Of a DNA stretch of 64,000 bases, positions 35,541 through 44,675 are shown in pieces (the first letter of the stretch is position 1; the number at the start of each line of letters is the position of its first letter). The stretch covers positions 434,001-498,000 of the forward strand of contig QKEL01000008.1 in the NCBI GenBank assembly GCA_003252395.1, given 5' to 3'. The notes under the pieces are model-generated. The model was given only the letters and a program-made list of their open reading frames with translations. It did no database searches and was not told the DNA's origin. The translations under genes and the position numbers were made by a program. This stretch comes from Spirochaetales bacterium (lineage in GTDB: Bacteria > Spirochaetota > Spirochaetia > Treponematales > Treponemataceae).

Positions 35541-37069
35541 TATTTACCCTCCGCGCGTATCGCGCCGAAGAACGCCCTGAGGAGTCCTTCGTCCTTTATT
35601 CCCGGCGCCGATTCCAGCCCGCTTGAGGCGTCCACCAGCTCCGGGGAAAATTCATCGATATAGTTCCGTACGTTCGCCGGATTAAGGCCGCCCGCGAGCC
35701 AGAGCCCGGTTCGCGCGCCAACCTTTCGCAGCAATTCCGCCGGTATAGTCTTGCCGGTTCCGCCCGACATGCCCTGAACGCGGGCGTCCACGAGCACGCG
35801 GGGCTCGCCGTGGGCCGTAAAGCGTTCTACCGTTTCAAGATCGCCGTCGCTCCCCAGGCGGACCGCAGCGTAATGGCCCATGCCGAAGGTTCCCCCGGCG
35901 GAGTCAACCCGCTCGAGGCCCTCCTGTCCGGCGTCGCCGTGGTACTGCACCGCGTCGAGAATGCCCTCGCGGACCAGGTCGAACGCGTCCCGAACGTCGG
36001 GATTGGCCTTTTCGTCAGTATCGGTAACCACCGCGACCAAAAGGGGTCGCCTTCCGTCGGCCATTCCCCCGTACCGCTTATCCATCAGGGCGGCGGTTTC
36101 TATCGCCGCGGCCCGGCTTGCCCGTCGCGGGCTCTCGGCAAAGACGAAGCCGAGCAGATCGGCTCCCAATTCGTCCGCGAGCAGGGCGTCCTGGCTTCGG
36201 GTAAGCCCGCAAATCTTGACCAAGGGGCCCGGTTTTTTCGAACCCGGCCCGTGGGCGGCGATCCTGCGGCCCATTTCCCGCCAAAAATGGCCGTTCCAGT
36301 CGGGACGGGATTCCAGGAAAGCCCCCACCAAATCGCCCGCGCGCGCCGGATTCCGGGCCGCCGCCTCGCCAATGAGGATGCCCTCAAAGCCGAGCCTGCG
36401 GGCGAACCGCGCGGCTCCCGGGGTGGCGGTACCCGATTCGAAAACGCTCTTGCACGGCAGCCGGGACCGGAGAATCGCGGGAACTAGGGGATCGATCCGG
36501 AAGGTGGCCAGGTCGCGGGAATTTACCCCGGCGACGGCAGGCCCCGACCGAAGGACGGCTTCCAGCTTTTCCATGTCCCCCGCCTCGCGCACCTCCACGA
36601 AGGGGGTCATGCCCTTTGCCCGCGTCCTGGCGGCAAGTTTCACCAGGAGCGGCAGGTCGAGAATCCTGGCGATGAGGAGCACCGCGTCGGCACCGGCCCG
36701 ATAGGCCACCTCTATCTCGTCCTCGTACAGGATAAAGTCCTTCCTGAGGAGGGAAAGGTCCGGATGGGCCTGCCCGATCGCGACCAGGTCGTTCAGGGAG
36801 CCCTTGAAATATCGGGTCTCGGTGAGCACCGAAACGTTTTTGGCCCCTGCCGCCCGATACTGGGACGCGAGGGAGACCGGGTCGAGGTCGGGCGCGATAT
36901 CACCCTTCGAGGGAGAGGCCCGTTTAATCTCGAGTATTGCCCCGCTTTCCGCCAAAAAGGGAACGAGGGCGCGCTGTCGGTGGTCCGGCACCGCGCCACC
37001 GAAGGTCGGCCCCAGCCGCGCGTAATCCTCGCGCCGTCTCGCGACGATCTCGTCGAGGATGTCAGGCAT
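35540..37069 (-). CDS. trpCF: Fused indole-3-glycerol phosphate synthase / phosphoribosylanthranilate isomerase
   Basis: The 509-residue protein joins two TIM barrels. Residues 1-255 are IGPS (TrpC), with ILEIKRASPSKGDI near 50, VLTETRYFKG, LLRKDFILYE and VFESG. Residues about 285-505 are PRAI (TrpF), with VKICGLTRSQDA at 285, ADLLGFVF, and late VLVDARVQGMSGGTGK. This fusion also occurs in enterobacteria. It catalyses two consecutive steps of tryptophan synthesis. It overlaps trpGD by 8 bases. Confidence 0.95.
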   Translation of the reverse strand: MPDILDEIVARRREDYARLGPTFGGAVPDHRQRALVPFLAESGAILEIKRASPSKGDIAPDLDPVSLASQYRAAGAKNVSVLTETRYFKGSLNDLVAIGQAHPDLSLLRKDFILYEDEIEVAYRAGADAVLLIARILDLPLLVKLAARTRAKGMTPFVEVREAGDMEKLEAVLRSGPAVAGVNSRDLATFRIDPLVPAILRSRLPCKSVFESGTATPGAARFARRLGFEGILIGEAAARNPARAGDLVGAFLESRPDWNGHFWREMGRRIAAHGPGSKKPGPLVKICGLTRSQDALLADELGADLLGFVFAESPRRASRAAAIETAALMDKRYGGMADGRRPLLVAVVTDTDEKANPDVRDAFDLVREGILDAVQYHGDAGQEGLERVDSAGGTFGMGHYAAVRLGSDGDLETVERFTAHGEPRVLVDARVQGMSGGTGKTIPAELLRKVGARTGLWLAGGLNPANVRNYIDEFSPELVDASSGLESAPGIKDEGLLRAFFGAIRAEGK

Positions 37070-38654
37070 TCGTCGCCTCCCGCACCTCTTGGATCTTCTT
37101 CGCGACCGCGCCTCCGGTCAACGACGCCTTGGCCGCCGCATAGCCTTCCGCGAGGCTAGAAACCTTTCTCGCGACGTACAATGTCGCCCCGGCGTTGAGC
37201 GCCACGGATTCAAGGATCGAGGGCCGGCCGTGACCGGCGAGCATGTCCATGGCAAGCGCGGCGTTGACCTTGGAATCCCCGCCGAGAAGCTCACTGATAG
37301 AACAGTCGGTAATGCCCAATTCGGCGGGATTGACGGTGTATTCGAGGAGGGAGCCCGAGGAATCCATTTCCACCACGTCGGTGAGGGCGCACGGGGATAT
37401 CTCGTCCAGGCCGTCGCGGCTCGATACCACCATCACCCGTTCGCAGCCCAGCATGACCGAGGCCCGTGCCACGGGATGCATGAGGTTCCTGTCGTACACG
37501 CCGATCATTTGGAAACGGGCGCCCGCGGGGTTTGACAGGGGTCCGATCAGGTTCATGATGGTCTTCACCCCCATGAGCCGGCGAACCGGGGCGGCGAACC
37601 GCATGGCGCTGTGATAGACCGGGGCGAACAGGAACCCGAAACCGGTCTTGGCGATAACCTCGGCGGTTTTTTCGGGGCTCGAATCGATCTTAAACCCGAG
37701 GGCCTCGTAGAAGTCGGCCGCGCCCGATTTGCTCGAGACCGCCCGGTTTCCGTGCTTCGCCACGGGAAGCCCGCAGGCCGCGGCCACGAGGGCGGACATG
37801 GAGCTGATATTGAAGGTTCCGAGGCCGTCGCCGCCGGTTCCGACCACGTCGGTCAGGTCGCCCACGGTGGGAATGGGCCGTTTTTTGCGTACGAGAACCG
37901 CCGCGCAACCCGCGATTTCCTCGGCGGAAGGGCCCTTCGCCGCCAGGGCGGTAAGGATCGCGGTGGTCTTTCGCTCGTCGAGCGAACCCTCGGTGAGGTC
38001 TTCCATGAACAGTTCCGCGTTTTCCCTGCTCAGGCTTTCCCCCTTCAGGAGGGAATCAAGGCACGCGTTGAAGGGAAAGTTTTCCCTTCGGTAGTTAAGA
38101 AAGGAGCGGATAAGCGCTTCGCCCGCCTCGCTCGCGATGGACTCGGGATGGAACTGCACCCCTTCCAGGTCGTATTCCGTATGCCGTACGCCCATGATAT
38201 CCCCGTCCGCGGCCCGGGCGGTCACTTCCAGCTCGGGAGGGAGCGTGGCTTCGTCGATCGCCAGGCTGTGGTAGCGGGTGAAGGTCGCCTTGGTGCCCAC
38301 GGTCCGGAACAGGCCCTTACCGTCAAGGCTGATTTCCTCGGCGATACCGTGCTTAATGAATTTTGCCCCCACGATCTTCGCGCCGAAGGCGTAGCCGATC
38401 GCCTGATGGCCCAGGCAAATGCCGAGAATCGGAATTTTCCCGGCGAAATGCTTAATGGCCTCCACGCTGATCCCCGCCTCTTCGGGCCGCCCCGGACCGG
38501 GGGAAATCACGAGACGGGAGGGCTTAAGCGCGATGAGCCCCTCAAGGGTCAGTTCGTCGTTTCTGATGACCCGGGTTTCTTCCGGGGTGAGCCGGGCCAA
38601 GAGCTGGTACACGTTATAGGTAAACGAGTCGTAATTGTCGATCATCGCGATCAT
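37062..38654 (-). CDS. trpGD: Fused anthranilate synthase component II / anthranilate phosphoribosyltransferase
   Basis: The 530-residue protein carries a glutamine amidotransferase (1-190) and a TrpD transferase (about 200-530). The TrpG catalytic Cys is in LGICLGHQAIGYAFG near residue 79, with the triad His-Glu in VQFHPESIAS. The TrpD part has the PRPP site VVGTGGDGLGTFNISS near 268 and KHGNRAVSS. The fusion also occurs in enterobacteria. Its start overlaps the trpE stop by 4 bases (ATGA); an ATG at 38645 is a possible alternative. Confidence 0.95.
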   Translation of the reverse strand: MIAMIDNYDSFTYNVYQLLARLTPEETRVIRNDELTLEGLIALKPSRLVISPGPGRPEEAGISVEAIKHFAGKIPILGICLGHQAIGYAFGAKIVGAKFIKHGIAEEISLDGKGLFRTVGTKATFTRYHSLAIDEATLPPELEVTARAADGDIMGVRHTEYDLEGVQFHPESIASEAGEALIRSFLNYRRENFPFNACLDSLLKGESLSRENAELFMEDLTEGSLDERKTTAILTALAAKGPSAEEIAGCAAVLVRKKRPIPTVGDLTDVVGTGGDGLGTFNISSMSALVAAACGLPVAKHGNRAVSSKSGAADFYEALGFKIDSSPEKTAEVIAKTGFGFLFAPVYHSAMRFAAPVRRLMGVKTIMNLIGPLSNPAGARFQMIGVYDRNLMHPVARASVMLGCERVMVVSSRDGLDEISPCALTDVVEMDSSGSLLEYTVNPAELGITDCSISELLGGDSKVNAALAMDMLAGHGRPSILESVALNAGATLYVARKVSSLAEGYAAAKASLTGGAVAKKIQEVREATNA

Positions 38655-40084
38655 GATGCGCTCCCTTTTTTTTTCTTCAAGTCTTTTCCCTCAAGCACCG
38701 AGCGAAGGGCCGAAAGCTTCTCGTTGGTCTCTTCCCATTCCCGTTCCGGGTCGGAGGCGGCGACGATGCCCGCTCCCGCCTGGAGGTACCAGCGGTTCTT
38801 TTTTTTCAGGGCGCAGCGAATGGCGATGCAAAAATCAAGGTCCCCGTCGGGTTCCACGTATCCCACGGCGCCGGCGTAAAAGGTTCGCCGGTCGGCTTCC
38901 AGGCCGGATAGTATCTCGATGGCCCGGATCTTCGGGGCGCCGGAAACGGTTCCCGCGGGGAAGGCGGCGCGCAATACGCCTATCCCGCTCGGGGCGCCCT
39001 TTCCGGTCTCGCCGGTCACGTCGGACACGATATGCATGACGTGGCTGAAGAGCTCCACCTCCATATTCCGGGTAAGGCGGACGGAACCGGGCACGCACAC
39101 GCGGCCGAGATCGTTGCGGGCCAGGTCGACGAGCATCAGGTGCTCCGCCCGCTCTTTCGGGTCGGCCAGGAGTTCGGCCTTGAGCGCCGCGTCTTCCTCC
39201 GGCGTTTGTCCCCGGCGTCGGGTTCCCGCGATGGGCCGGATAGACGCCACCGAATCGCGCACCCGAACCAGGCTCTCGGGCGAGGCCCCGATGATCTGGT
39301 AGGCGCCGAAATCCAGGTAAAAAAGATAGGGAGACGGGCTTTTGGACCGAAGCCGGCGGTAGCCTTCCAGGGCGTTCTCGGTGGATTCAAGCACCAAACG
39401 CCGGGACATGACGGCCTGCAGTAAATTTCCCCGGGTAATATGGTCCTTTATGGCGCGCACGCCGGATACGAACCGTTCCTTTTGCGCCCTCTCGTCGGAA
39501 ACCACCTCGGATTCGAACGCGTCGGCCGGGGGCTCGAGGTACGAAAAATCGAGATCGTGGAGCCGTTTTCGGATATCCGCCACGGCGCCGGCGAGATCGA
39601 TCTCGTGCTCGTCGTAATTGAGGGCGAATATGTGGATCACGTCGGTAAAGTGATCGAAGACCACGTACACGTGTCCCACGATGAACTCCGATTCGGGAAT
39701 GCCGATGGTATCCGGATTCGTCTGAATCTTGATCGTATCGCATCGGGCGGCGAACTCGTACCCGAGAAAGCCGACGCCGGCGCCCGGAAGGGGAATACCG
39801 TCGGGAGGCAGGGGATTCTGCGCCGCCACCGACATGAGGGCGTCGAGGATATCGCCGCCCGCAAACGGCCGTTCCTCGCCGTCGATCGTGAAGGTCACGC
39901 CCGAGTCGTCCTGGCGGATCCGAAAGGCCTCTCGGGCCAAGATGATGGAATAGCGCTCCCGTCCGTGGGAGAACGACGCGGATTCCAAAATCGCCAGGGC
40001 GCCGAGCTTTTTCGCCAGGGAAAACGGGGTGTAACGGTCGCCCGGGATGGTCACGGCTGCCATGTCGCTGCGTTTGGGTGTCAT
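38651..40084 (-). CDS. trpE: Anthranilate synthase component I
   Basis: The 477-residue enzyme makes anthranilate from chorismate, with ammonia supplied by the TrpG domain encoded next. The C-terminal chorismate-binding domain (about 205-465) has PIAGTRRRGQTPEED, LMLVDLARNDLGRVC and GTVSGAPKIRAIEI. The N-terminal ILESAS segment near residue 33 is in the position of the LLES tryptophan feedback motif, so allosteric inhibition is likely. AGGAG lies 6 bases before the ATG. It is the first gene of the operon, with palindromes between it and its promoter. Confidence 0.95.
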   Translation of the reverse strand: MTPKRSDMAAVTIPGDRYTPFSLAKKLGALAILESASFSHGRERYSIILAREAFRIRQDDSGVTFTIDGEERPFAGGDILDALMSVAAQNPLPPDGIPLPGAGVGFLGYEFAARCDTIKIQTNPDTIGIPESEFIVGHVYVVFDHFTDVIHIFALNYDEHEIDLAGAVADIRKRLHDLDFSYLEPPADAFESEVVSDERAQKERFVSGVRAIKDHITRGNLLQAVMSRRLVLESTENALEGYRRLRSKSPSPYLFYLDFGAYQIIGASPESLVRVRDSVASIRPIAGTRRRGQTPEEDAALKAELLADPKERAEHLMLVDLARNDLGRVCVPGSVRLTRNMEVELFSHVMHIVSDVTGETGKGAPSGIGVLRAAFPAGTVSGAPKIRAIEILSGLEADRRTFYAGAVGYVEPDGDLDFCIAIRCALKKKNRWYLQAGAGIVAASDPEREWEETNEKLSALRSVLEGKDLKKKKGSAS

Positions 40085-40115
40085 GGGAACTCCTGATTAT
40101 GGTTATTCTCGAGCG

Positions 40116-40137
40116 ATGTTACTACCAGTAGTAACAT
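40116..40137. promoter_or_regulatory. 22-bp palindrome at the trp transcription start
   Basis: ATGTTACTAC (40116-40125) and GTAGTAACAT (40128-40137) are exact inverse copies separated by CA. The palindrome begins at the predicted start of the trp transcript, 30 bases before trpE, a classic repressor position. The half-site differs from the E. coli TrpR box. At RNA level it would make a hairpin of about nine pairs at the 5' end. It could also serve srkA in the other direction. Confidence 0.55.
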
Positions 40138-40143
40138 AATTAC

Positions 40144-40172
40144 AGCGTAGCAATCTTTTATGTTTCTGTCAA
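40144..40172 (-). promoter_or_regulatory. trp operon promoter
   Basis: On the reverse strand a perfect TTGACA (40172-40167), a 17-base spacer and TACGCT (40149-40144) with an upstream TG form a strong promoter. The leader to trpE is about 53 bases, too short for a T-box, and no Trp-rich leader peptide was seen. Confidence 0.65.
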
Positions 40173-40180
40173 TAGAAACA
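40161..40180. promoter_or_regulatory. Inverted repeat covering the trp -35 box
   Basis: TGTTTCT (40161-40167) and AGAAACA (40174-40180) are exact inverse copies with a 6-base spacer, and the trp -35 TTGACA lies across the centre. This is a second operator candidate, different in sequence from the palindrome at the start site, so two regulators may meet here. Confidence 0.45.
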
Positions 40181-40210
40181 ATACGGAGAAATAAAATTCC
40201 CGTTCTGTGG

Positions 40211-40216
40211 TATGAT
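40211..40216 (+). promoter_or_regulatory. TATGAT -10 box six bases from the srkA ATG
   Basis: TATGAT is followed by AAAACC and the ATG at 40223, with no ribosome site, predicting a leaderless mRNA. The -35 region is weak and AT-rich. Confidence 0.45.
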
Positions 40217-40222
40217 AAAACC

Positions 40223-41233
40223 ATGAATGATTTACCCGACTTTTCGGAACTGTCGCCCGAAGCCGTGCTCGACGCGGCGGAAAGCGCCCTGGGCGTTTTC
40301 CTGGAACCGGTGGTCGTGCCGTACAACAGCTACGTGAACCGGGTATACGGCCTGAAAGACGAAGACGGCAATCGGTACGTCGCCAAGTTCTACCGCCCGG
40401 GCCGCTGGGATCGGGACGTTATCGCCGAAGAACACGCATTCCTCGCCGACTGCGCGCGCGCCGAGCTGCCCGTGGCCGCGCCCCTCCCCCTCTTCGACGG
40501 AACCGAAACGTTGGGGGAGGAAAACGGTATCCTCTTCGCGGCATTTCCCTACCGGGGCGGCCGTACCTTCGATCTCGTCAATGACGGAGACTATATCCGC
40601 GCGGGAGCCCTCATGGGGCGCCTTCACGGAATATCCCGAAAAAGGACCGCCGCGAAACGCCCGGTCCTCTCCCCTATCCCCCTCTATTCGACCCGCTGCG
40701 CGGCGCTCGCGGAATCGGGCTCCATGCATCCCGAGCTCCAAGAGGATTTTCTCGCTATCACGGGTACCGGTCTCCAACTCTGTTCCGACCGTTTCGCCCA
40801 GGCGGGGCTCGATGCCGGCGATCTTATCCGCATTCACGGCGATTGCCATCGGGGCAACGTGCTCGAGGCCGCGGACGGCTCCCTTATCCTCATCGATTTC
40901 GACGATATGATGACCGGCCCCGCCGTTCAGGACCTTTGGCTTCTCTTGCCCGGCCACCTGGCCGACTCCGGCAGGGAAATGGAGCTCCTCCTGGAAGGCT
41001 ATACCGAATTCAGCCACTTTGACCGCGCCACCCTCGCCCTGGTGGAACCGCTTCGCATGATGCGCATGATTTACTTCCTCGATTGGCAATCTCGCCAGCG
41101 AAACGACGCCCTTTTCAGGGAAAGAAACCCTGAATGGGGCACCAAGGCCTTTTGGATCCGGGAAATAGAGGATTTGCGCGAACAAGCCCGGGTAATCGCC
41201 GGCGAGGGGAATCCCGTCAGGGACGGTCTCTAG
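40223..41233 (+). CDS. srkA: SrkA (YihE/RdoA)-type stress-response serine/threonine kinase
   Basis: The 336-residue protein belongs to the SrkA family of APH-fold kinases. Near the start it has NSYVNRVYGLKDEDGNRYVAKF, with the ATP-site Lys in VAKFYRPGRW, then EEHAFL. The catalytic loop is IRIHGDCHRGNVL near residue 210, with metal Asp in LIDFDDMM. E. coli SrkA phosphorylates targets during envelope and oxidative stress. Its start is predicted leaderless, and it is divergent from trpE across the operator region. Confidence 0.85.
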   Translation: MNDLPDFSELSPEAVLDAAESALGVFLEPVVVPYNSYVNRVYGLKDEDGNRYVAKFYRPGRWDRDVIAEEHAFLADCARAELPVAAPLPLFDGTETLGEENGILFAAFPYRGGRTFDLVNDGDYIRAGALMGRLHGISRKRTAAKRPVLSPIPLYSTRCAALAESGSMHPELQEDFLAITGTGLQLCSDRFAQAGLDAGDLIRIHGDCHRGNVLEAADGSLILIDFDDMMTGPAVQDLWLLLPGHLADSGREMELLLEGYTEFSHFDRATLALVEPLRMMRMIYFLDWQSRQRNDALFRERNPEWGTKAFWIREIEDLREQARVIAGEGNPVRDGL

Positions 41234-41286
41234 CGGCTCGCAGAAGGCCTTTCAGGGATGAGAACCACACACCTACCCTAACCGCT

Positions 41287-42756
41287 TTAAAACCGGGACA
41301 AGTCGCCTTTAAGGAGGGCGCTTTCGGGCACCGAACGGAGCGCCTCTTGCACGATCGCCTTTGCGCCCGGTACATCGCCCGCGTTAAAGGCGGCCGCCGC
41401 CCGGTTATGGGCTTCCACGGCGAAATTGTACCGGTACGCCGTTCGGGCGCGTACAAGCTCGGCACGGCCCGGTAAAGCGGCGAGGCCCGAATCCAATACC
41501 GCGGCCGCTTCCAGCCATTTCCCCTGGCGCGCGAGTTCCTCGGACGCGCGGCCGTACGCAAAGGCGATTACCTTGGCACGGTCCGAGTCCGCCAGGATAT
41601 CCCCAAACCGCTCGGTCTCGTTGAGCGTTTCTTCCAGGGAATGAGTGGCCGCGAACGCCGAAAGGTAATTCGAGACGGACAGTTGGCGCATGGACCGGGC
41701 GGTAGCGCGGTCCAGCAGGGAGGCTCGGACGTCCAAAAGGGCAAATGCCCCCTCGTAGTCGCCCCGATCCATGAAGCGGTTCAAGGCCGTACCCACCGTC
41801 GCCGCGGCGAATTCGCGATACCGGGGATACTCGCCCCAACGTCGGGCGCACTCTTCGATATAATCCAGGGCAGCATCGCTTCCCGCGGCGGTTCCGGCCC
41901 GGGCGAGGGAGGCGGCGTAATTGATGCAGCGCTCGGCCAAATCCGCGCGGGACGCTTCCGTTGCCTGAAGGGTCCAGGAATCGAGGGCGATCCCCACCGC
42001 TTCGGCGAATCGCCCCTCTTTTTCGAGCGTACTCGCGCGATTGACGTAGATTAACGCGAGCAGCCGCCGCTCGTCGATCGGTTTCCGATTCAGGTAATTC
42101 GACCGGGGCACCACGGCATACCGGGTTTCGTTCGGGTTCGTTCCCGCGAGCTCCCGTTTCGTGCCCGGATCGAAACCGTACGGATTGGTGGTTTCCACGT
42201 CTATCTTCTTTCCGTTTACGGCGACCGTACAGAACGCGTGGACCGGGGTTTCGACCCCCTCGCACTCCAAGCCCGCTACCCGGGCGAAATAATAGTAAAG
42301 CACGGCCGAGGAGACGCAGTTATAGGTTCCCTTTTCCAGGGCTACGTCCACGCGGGTTTGGAATTCCGAATAGCGCGAAAGTACGCGATCGTACAAAAAG
42401 CGCAAGGCTAGGTCCCCACGCGTCCGGCTATCGGCGTCCTCCGGCAAGGAAGAGGCGAATTCCTTCCCCAGGGCGTCGAGGGCCGACGCCAGGGATCGGG
42501 CGGCGGCCCTGTCCGCGCCCGAGGCGATGAGGGCCAGTAGGGCAAAATCGCCGGCGTTCATGGCCTCGCCGGAACCGGCGGGCGGAACGGCGAAAAGGGC
42601 GGCGGTCAGCGCCGGATCCGGCTCGACGCGTGCGGGCGGCGGCTCGCGCCCTTGCGCCGGCTGGGCCACAAGCCCAGGGGTAGCGGAAAGGGCGAGGGAA
42701 AGCGCGCAAACGAATATGGCAAAACGGCGTTTTTCACCGATAACGGTACTGTTCAT
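41287..42756 (-). CDS. Secreted transglutaminase-like protein with helical repeats
   Basis: The protein is 489 residues from the ATG at 42756. It has a signal peptide (about 8-32). A transglutaminase/papain-like core follows at about 110-190, with Cys in YNCVSSAVLYYYFAR, His in ETPVHAFCTV and Asp in KIDVETTN, the complete Cys-His-Asp set. The rest (about 230-489) is alanine-rich alpha-helical and TPR-like (RQGKWLEAAAVLDSGLAALPGRAEL). It may be a periplasmic peptidase or a cross-linking-fold enzyme acting on the cell wall; this is inferred only. An upstream ATG at 42780 lies across the predicted -10 box, and no ribosome site is seen. Confidence 0.78.
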   Translation of the reverse strand: MNSTVIGEKRRFAIFVCALSLALSATPGLVAQPAQGREPPPARVEPDPALTAALFAVPPAGSGEAMNAGDFALLALIASGADRAAARSLASALDALGKEFASSLPEDADSRTRGDLALRFLYDRVLSRYSEFQTRVDVALEKGTYNCVSSAVLYYYFARVAGLECEGVETPVHAFCTVAVNGKKIDVETTNPYGFDPGTKRELAGTNPNETRYAVVPRSNYLNRKPIDERRLLALIYVNRASTLEKEGRFAEAVGIALDSWTLQATEASRADLAERCINYAASLARAGTAAGSDAALDYIEECARRWGEYPRYREFAAATVGTALNRFMDRGDYEGAFALLDVRASLLDRATARSMRQLSVSNYLSAFAATHSLEETLNETERFGDILADSDRAKVIAFAYGRASEELARQGKWLEAAAVLDSGLAALPGRAELVRARTAYRYNFAVEAHNRAAAAFNAGDVPGAKAIVQEALRSVPESALLKGDLSRF

Positions 42757-42762
42757 GGCCTT

Positions 42763-42768
42763 AATATA
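42763..42768 (-). promoter_or_regulatory. TATATT -10 box six bases from the transglutaminase-like gene
   Basis: On the reverse strand TATATT is followed by AAGGCC and the ATG at 42756. There is no Shine-Dalgarno sequence at normal distance, so a leaderless mRNA is predicted. Confidence 0.4.
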
Positions 42769-42876
42769 CGGATTTTTCATGGAGAAATCAGAGTGAAATG
42801 CCGATGAGGTAATTGGCCCCTTCCCGGAGTTGCGAACCGGTTTGGAGGAACCAAACAGAAAAAGTGGTATCCATAC

Positions 42877-44667
42877 ATGCGCGACAATCGCCCCCGGTCC
42901 GTTAACCAGGCAATTAGCGAGACCGTACAGCCGTTCATCCTCATACTTTTCCTTCTTGGGGCGGCGATTCTCGTTGCCTCAGGCGGCATCGCGTACTTCA
43001 AAAACGGCGCGTTCCCCGCCGCGCTCATGCTATGGGGCACCGGCGCCGCGGTGGCGGCCTCGGGAACCTATTACGGAATTTCGGGAAACCTTAAAAACGG
43101 CACGGTAGCCGGCGTTATCGCCTGTCTCGCGCTCTTTCTCTTCTTCGAAATCGGCGGGGGCGTATCGCGCCTCGCCATCCTCTGGCTTCCCGTTATCCCC
43201 CTGATTTCCTTCTACACCCAAGGATTCTCCCGGGCTATCGCCATCAGCGCGGCGTTCGCGGCGGGAACCGTAACGGTTTCGGTCATCGGCCAGCTCAATC
43301 TCGTCGCGCTTCCCTACGAGAGCGAGGAATACCTCATCATCTTTCTTTCCTTCGGAATCGTGAGCCTTCTGGTCGGCCTCTATCAAAATTCCGTGGAGCA
43401 GGGACGTAAGCGTCTGGCCGACCACTATACCCAGGACGAACTGACCGGGCTCCCCAACAGGACGAAGCTAAAAGAAGACCTCGCGGCGGGGGGACAGGCG
43501 GCGCTGATGCTCATCAACGTGGACGACTTCCGGGAGATCAACGATCTTTTCGGCGATCGCGAAGGCGACCAGACGCTGGCGAAAATGGCGCTTCGGCTGA
43601 ACGAGGCCAGGCGGGGCGCGGAAGACGCGAGGCTGTATAAGCTGCACGCCGACGAATTCGCGATCCTTATCCCGGGCGAGGATTCCCGCGACAATCTCGA
43701 TCTCTTCGCCCGCCGCATCGCCTTAGAATCGGGCAGGGAGTTGGTTATCGCGGGCGTTTCGGTTCGGGTCACCGTTTCGGTGGGCATAGCGATGGGAAAC
43801 CGGAATCTCTACGCGGAGGCGGACCTGGCCCTGCGCGCGGCGAAACAGGGCCGGCAAACCCATGCCTTCTACGACCGGGCCATGAGCGTGGGGGACCGGT
43901 ATTACGACAACGCGCGCCGTTTGGGCAGAATTCGCGCCGCCTTGGCCTCCGACTGCTTTGTCCCCTATTTTCAGCCCATTCTCTCCAATAGCACCGAACG
44001 GGTAACCAAATACGAATGCCTCGCGCGGATCAGGGACGGCGAGGGCACCGCAATGCCCGTGGAATTCCTGGATATCTCCCGGCGCGCGAAGGTATACCCC
44101 GAGGTAACCCGGAGAATATTCTCGAAGGCGTTCGAGCGTTTCCGCGATACCGACTGCGAATTCTCGGTAAACCTGAGCCTGGACGATATTCTCAACCCGG
44201 AAACCGTCGAATTCGTCCTGGAATGGATCGATCGGGCCGATTTGGGCCGCAACCTCATCTTCGAGCTTCTCGAGACGGACCGCATGAGCGACTCGCCGGA
44301 AGTCTTTGAATTCCTGAAATCGGTGCGCGCGCGGGGCTGTAGGATAGCGATAGACGATTTCGGGTCGGGGTACTCCAACTTTGACTTCGTGCTCCGGGTT
44401 CGGCCGGATTTTCTCAAGATCGATGCCTCCCTCGTCAGGCGCGTGGCGGACGACGAAAACGCGCTTCTCGTGGTGAAGACCATCGTCGAGTTCAGCAAGC
44501 AGCTCGGGGTGGCGACGGTGGCGGAGCACGTTCACGAACGGCGGGTATTCGACCGCGTCAGGGAATTGGGAATCGATTTTACCCAGGGCCACTACGTGGG
44601 AAAGGCGGAGCCGGAGCCGGCCAACATGCCGATTCTGCGGACCTTTCAACCGGTCGTGGTCGGCTGA
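42877..44667 (+). CDS. GGDEF-EAL protein with degenerate GGDEF; probable c-di-GMP phosphodiesterase
   Basis: The 596-residue protein has about six N-terminal membrane helices (about 15-175), a GGDEF domain (about 180-335) and an EAL domain (about 345-585). The cyclase motif reads HADEF, not GGDEF, so synthesis is probably lost; the domain may bind GTP. The phosphodiesterase motifs are nearly intact: YECLAR in the EAL position with its Glu, SVNLS, FELLETD, and IDDFGSGYSNFDF, with Lys in FLKID. It should hydrolyse c-di-GMP. No Shine-Dalgarno site is clear; a GTTTGG/CCAAAC repeat lies upstream at 42840-42856. Confidence 0.87.
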   Translation: MRDNRPRSVNQAISETVQPFILILFLLGAAILVASGGIAYFKNGAFPAALMLWGTGAAVAASGTYYGISGNLKNGTVAGVIACLALFLFFEIGGGVSRLAILWLPVIPLISFYTQGFSRAIAISAAFAAGTVTVSVIGQLNLVALPYESEEYLIIFLSFGIVSLLVGLYQNSVEQGRKRLADHYTQDELTGLPNRTKLKEDLAAGGQAALMLINVDDFREINDLFGDREGDQTLAKMALRLNEARRGAEDARLYKLHADEFAILIPGEDSRDNLDLFARRIALESGRELVIAGVSVRVTVSVGIAMGNRNLYAEADLALRAAKQGRQTHAFYDRAMSVGDRYYDNARRLGRIRAALASDCFVPYFQPILSNSTERVTKYECLARIRDGEGTAMPVEFLDISRRAKVYPEVTRRIFSKAFERFRDTDCEFSVNLSLDDILNPETVEFVLEWIDRADLGRNLIFELLETDRMSDSPEVFEFLKSVRARGCRIAIDDFGSGYSNFDFVLRVRPDFLKIDASLVRRVADDENALLVVKTIVEFSKQLGVATVAEHVHERRVFDRVRELGIDFTQGHYVGKAEPEPANMPILRTFQPVVVG

Positions 44668-44675
44668 CCGGAAAA

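Noticed and set aside
40085..40143. T-box, TRAP site or Trp leader peptide before trpE
   Set aside because: The leader is only about 53 bases, with no T-box consensus, no GAG/TAG triplet series and no ORF with tandem Trp codons.
42840..42856. GTTTGG-N5-CCAAAC repeat before the GGDEF-EAL gene
   Set aside because: Only six bases per arm, no clear promoter boxes near it; kept as a note but not called as an operator.
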